In this document: positions 62,673-64,000 of the stretch, piece after piece
Layout: every line of letters begins with the position of its first letter
Position numbering within the stretch: the stretch's first letter is position 1
Assembly (NCBI GenBank): GCA_904063045.1
Contig: CAJFCJ010000009.1
Span: forward strand, 2,232,968 to 2,296,967
Reading direction: 5' to 3'
Length of the DNA: 64,000 nt
Origin: Dimorphilus gyrociliatus
Taxonomy: Eukaryota > Annelida > Polychaeta > Dinophilidae
Position numbers and translations under genes: made by a program
Notes under the pieces: generated by a model
What the model was told of the DNA's origin: nothing
The model's database searches: none
What the model saw: the letters and a program-made list of their open reading frames with translations, nothing else

Positions 62673-64000
62673 ATGTTGCACCGACTAGAAAGCTTCGTTG
62701 CTGTAAACGATAAAAAAGTTAGAAGAATCAATTTGGCAAGAAATAATTTTTTGTTTGAAAATGGTTTGTTGATTTGTAAAGAATGTAATCAATACATTTC
62801 AAGTTATGATCAAGATTTAGACGTTCAATCTATTCATGAACAATCATGTAGTTTTAGTAGAAATCGTCGTGTTAATAAATATAAGAAGGAAACTGTTGAG
62901 CGAATATTTAATAATTTTAAAATGAAGTCTGATATAAAGGATAATATGTTAAATGAAGAAAATTTACGATCTACGGTCAGTTTTTATCTTTTTTCTTTCT
63001 TTATATTTAGAATAAAAGACAATTTTCAGATTGAAATATCCTTGGAATATGGTTTTAAAAATTGGCCTTCAGAGATGAAGGAGCTTGTTCCAAAATTAAT
63101 TGAAAGTAATTTGATATATTTAAATGTCGCAGACATTACATATTGCGTCAGTTGTCATCGTACTTTTGATCGTTGGAAAATAAATTCACAACCGCTAACC
63201 AGACACGCCCATGAATCACCAAACTGTAAATTTATCATACAAATGGAGAGTAATATCCTTAAAGATGTTCCAGATGAAATTTTGAAAGAAGTAACTATAA
63301 TAAAAGAAAATATAAATTCCAAATATTTCTTTGAGAATAAACATAAATATTCGTATATTGATAAATATCAAGTTAATTGGTATTCTAAGGAAAAATCCTA
63401 CGTTTCCTATAATAAAAGATACGAATCTTTCACTAATTATAATAATTTAAACACTCGATCAAAACAGTTGTTAGCTGCTTGTGGAATCTTTTTCTGTAGT
63501 CAGTTTAAAATGAAATTCAATATAATTAAATACTTAAAAATTAACTATTTTCGTTTTTTACAGACAAGAGAAATACTACCGTTTGCTATTATTGCGCAAC
63601 AGAATTTAGAAATTGGTTAAATAATTCAAATCCTTTTATAGAACATTCTAAACATTTCCCAACTTGTTTATATCTAATATTGTTGCTGGGCAGAAAATTT
63701 ATTATAACTTATCAAAACAGCAATTATTGCGAAAACGAAAGTAAACTTACAGAAGAATATCACTTAAGCGATGGCTTTAGAAACGTTGATCAAAGAGCAA
63801 CAAGAGCATTGATTGATACTCAAGAGGTAAATTTATTAATTGTTCACGGTTTTGAATGGAATAAGGTTTTAAGATCAATCGAAATATGTCAAAGACAAGA
63901 AAAAGATTGTCTATCACTTCAAAACGTTCTTAAAAACGTCGAAAGATTAACTGAAATACAACGAGAGGAGGATTTATTGATTCCCGGTTACAAGTCTTCA
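62673..64000 (+). CDS. Divergent IAP-like BIR protein 2 (C-terminus beyond window)
   Basis: Tandem relative of the previous gene. Exons by hand: 62673-62975, 63030-63498, 63564-64000 (open at the edge). The N-terminal half-BIR matches its neighbour in spacing (LARNNFLFENGLLICKEC, HEQSCSF). BIR 2: FKNWPSEM, LIESNLIYL, ITYCVSCHRTFDRWK, RHAHESPNCKF. BIR 3: LLAACGIFFC, spliced to VCYYCATEFRNWL, EHSKHFPTC. A UBA-like segment (RNVDQRATRALIDTQEVNLLIVHGFEW) follows, and a RING is expected to the right of 64000. Unlike gene 1 it has introns, so it may be closer to the ancestral form. Confidence 0.72.

Overview
This window is animal nuclear DNA: AT-rich, gene-dense, with spliceosomal introns mostly 45-75 nt long (GT-AG, often GTAAGT or GTTTGT donors). 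I can support 28 protein-coding genes, nearly all with clear bilaterian orthologues (KIDINS220, PHKB, DDC, exocyst SEC5, CCT8). Very short introns, gaps often of 150-600 bp and lophotrochozoan-style content fit a compact-genome spiralian such as a small annelid (a Dimorphilus-like worm); the phylum is inference. No tRNA, rRNA, CRISPR array, virus or transposon was recognised. Exon joins below were worked out by hand from splice signals, reading-frame phase and remembered family alignment. Most spliced models close in frame; unresolved joins are flagged.

Layout. 1-825(-) LMBRD2 N-terminal part; 1261-7111(+) phosphorylase kinase beta (PHKB) with two duplicated-exon pairs and an 18-nt microexon; 7582-8547(-) NUDT21; 9241-11114(-) Rho1 with two alternative 3' terminal exons; 12522-14262(-) CACUL1; 14839-17853(+) glutaminyl-tRNA synthetase; 18016-19388(-) ADRM1/Rpn13; 19879-20907(+) SAE1; 21064-21510(-) CENP-S/MHF1; 22022-22789(+) ribosomal protein S25; 23270-26890(-) a secreted FTP-like lectin-type protein; 27485-29108(+) an orphan ankyrin-like protein; 29243-34439(-) KIDINS220/ARMS; 35007-35378(+) glutaredoxin; 35674-36434(+) rhomboid RHBDD1; 36703-37137(-) a small secreted cysteine peptide; 37522-39294(-) and 41580-43360(-) tandem aromatic amino-acid decarboxylases; 43937-45402(+) PIGM; 45565-46681(-) U2A' (SNRPA1); 47039-48867(+) an ARB2A/FAM172A-like protein; 49033-52074(-) PGGHG collagen glucosidase; 52502-55106(-) SEC5/EXOC2; 55444-56501(+) an RRM protein; 56880-58017(-) PEX14; 59005-60847(+) CCT8; 61074-62546(+) and 62673-64000(+) two divergent IAP (BIR) genes, the last running off the window.

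The most interesting content is protein diversity built at exon level. PHKB carries two same-length tandem exon pairs whose lengths are not multiples of three, so exactly one of each must be used, plus a frame-neutral microexon. Rho1 has one N-terminal exon followed by two 423-nt terminal exons, each completing a full GTPase with a different insert helix and CAAX tail. The decarboxylase pair shows a gene-conversion mosaic. Ten adjacent gene pairs are head-to-head, so shared promoters are likely widespread. The genes are mostly unrelated housekeeping functions; I see no pathway cluster apart from the tandem decarboxylases and the tandem IAPs.
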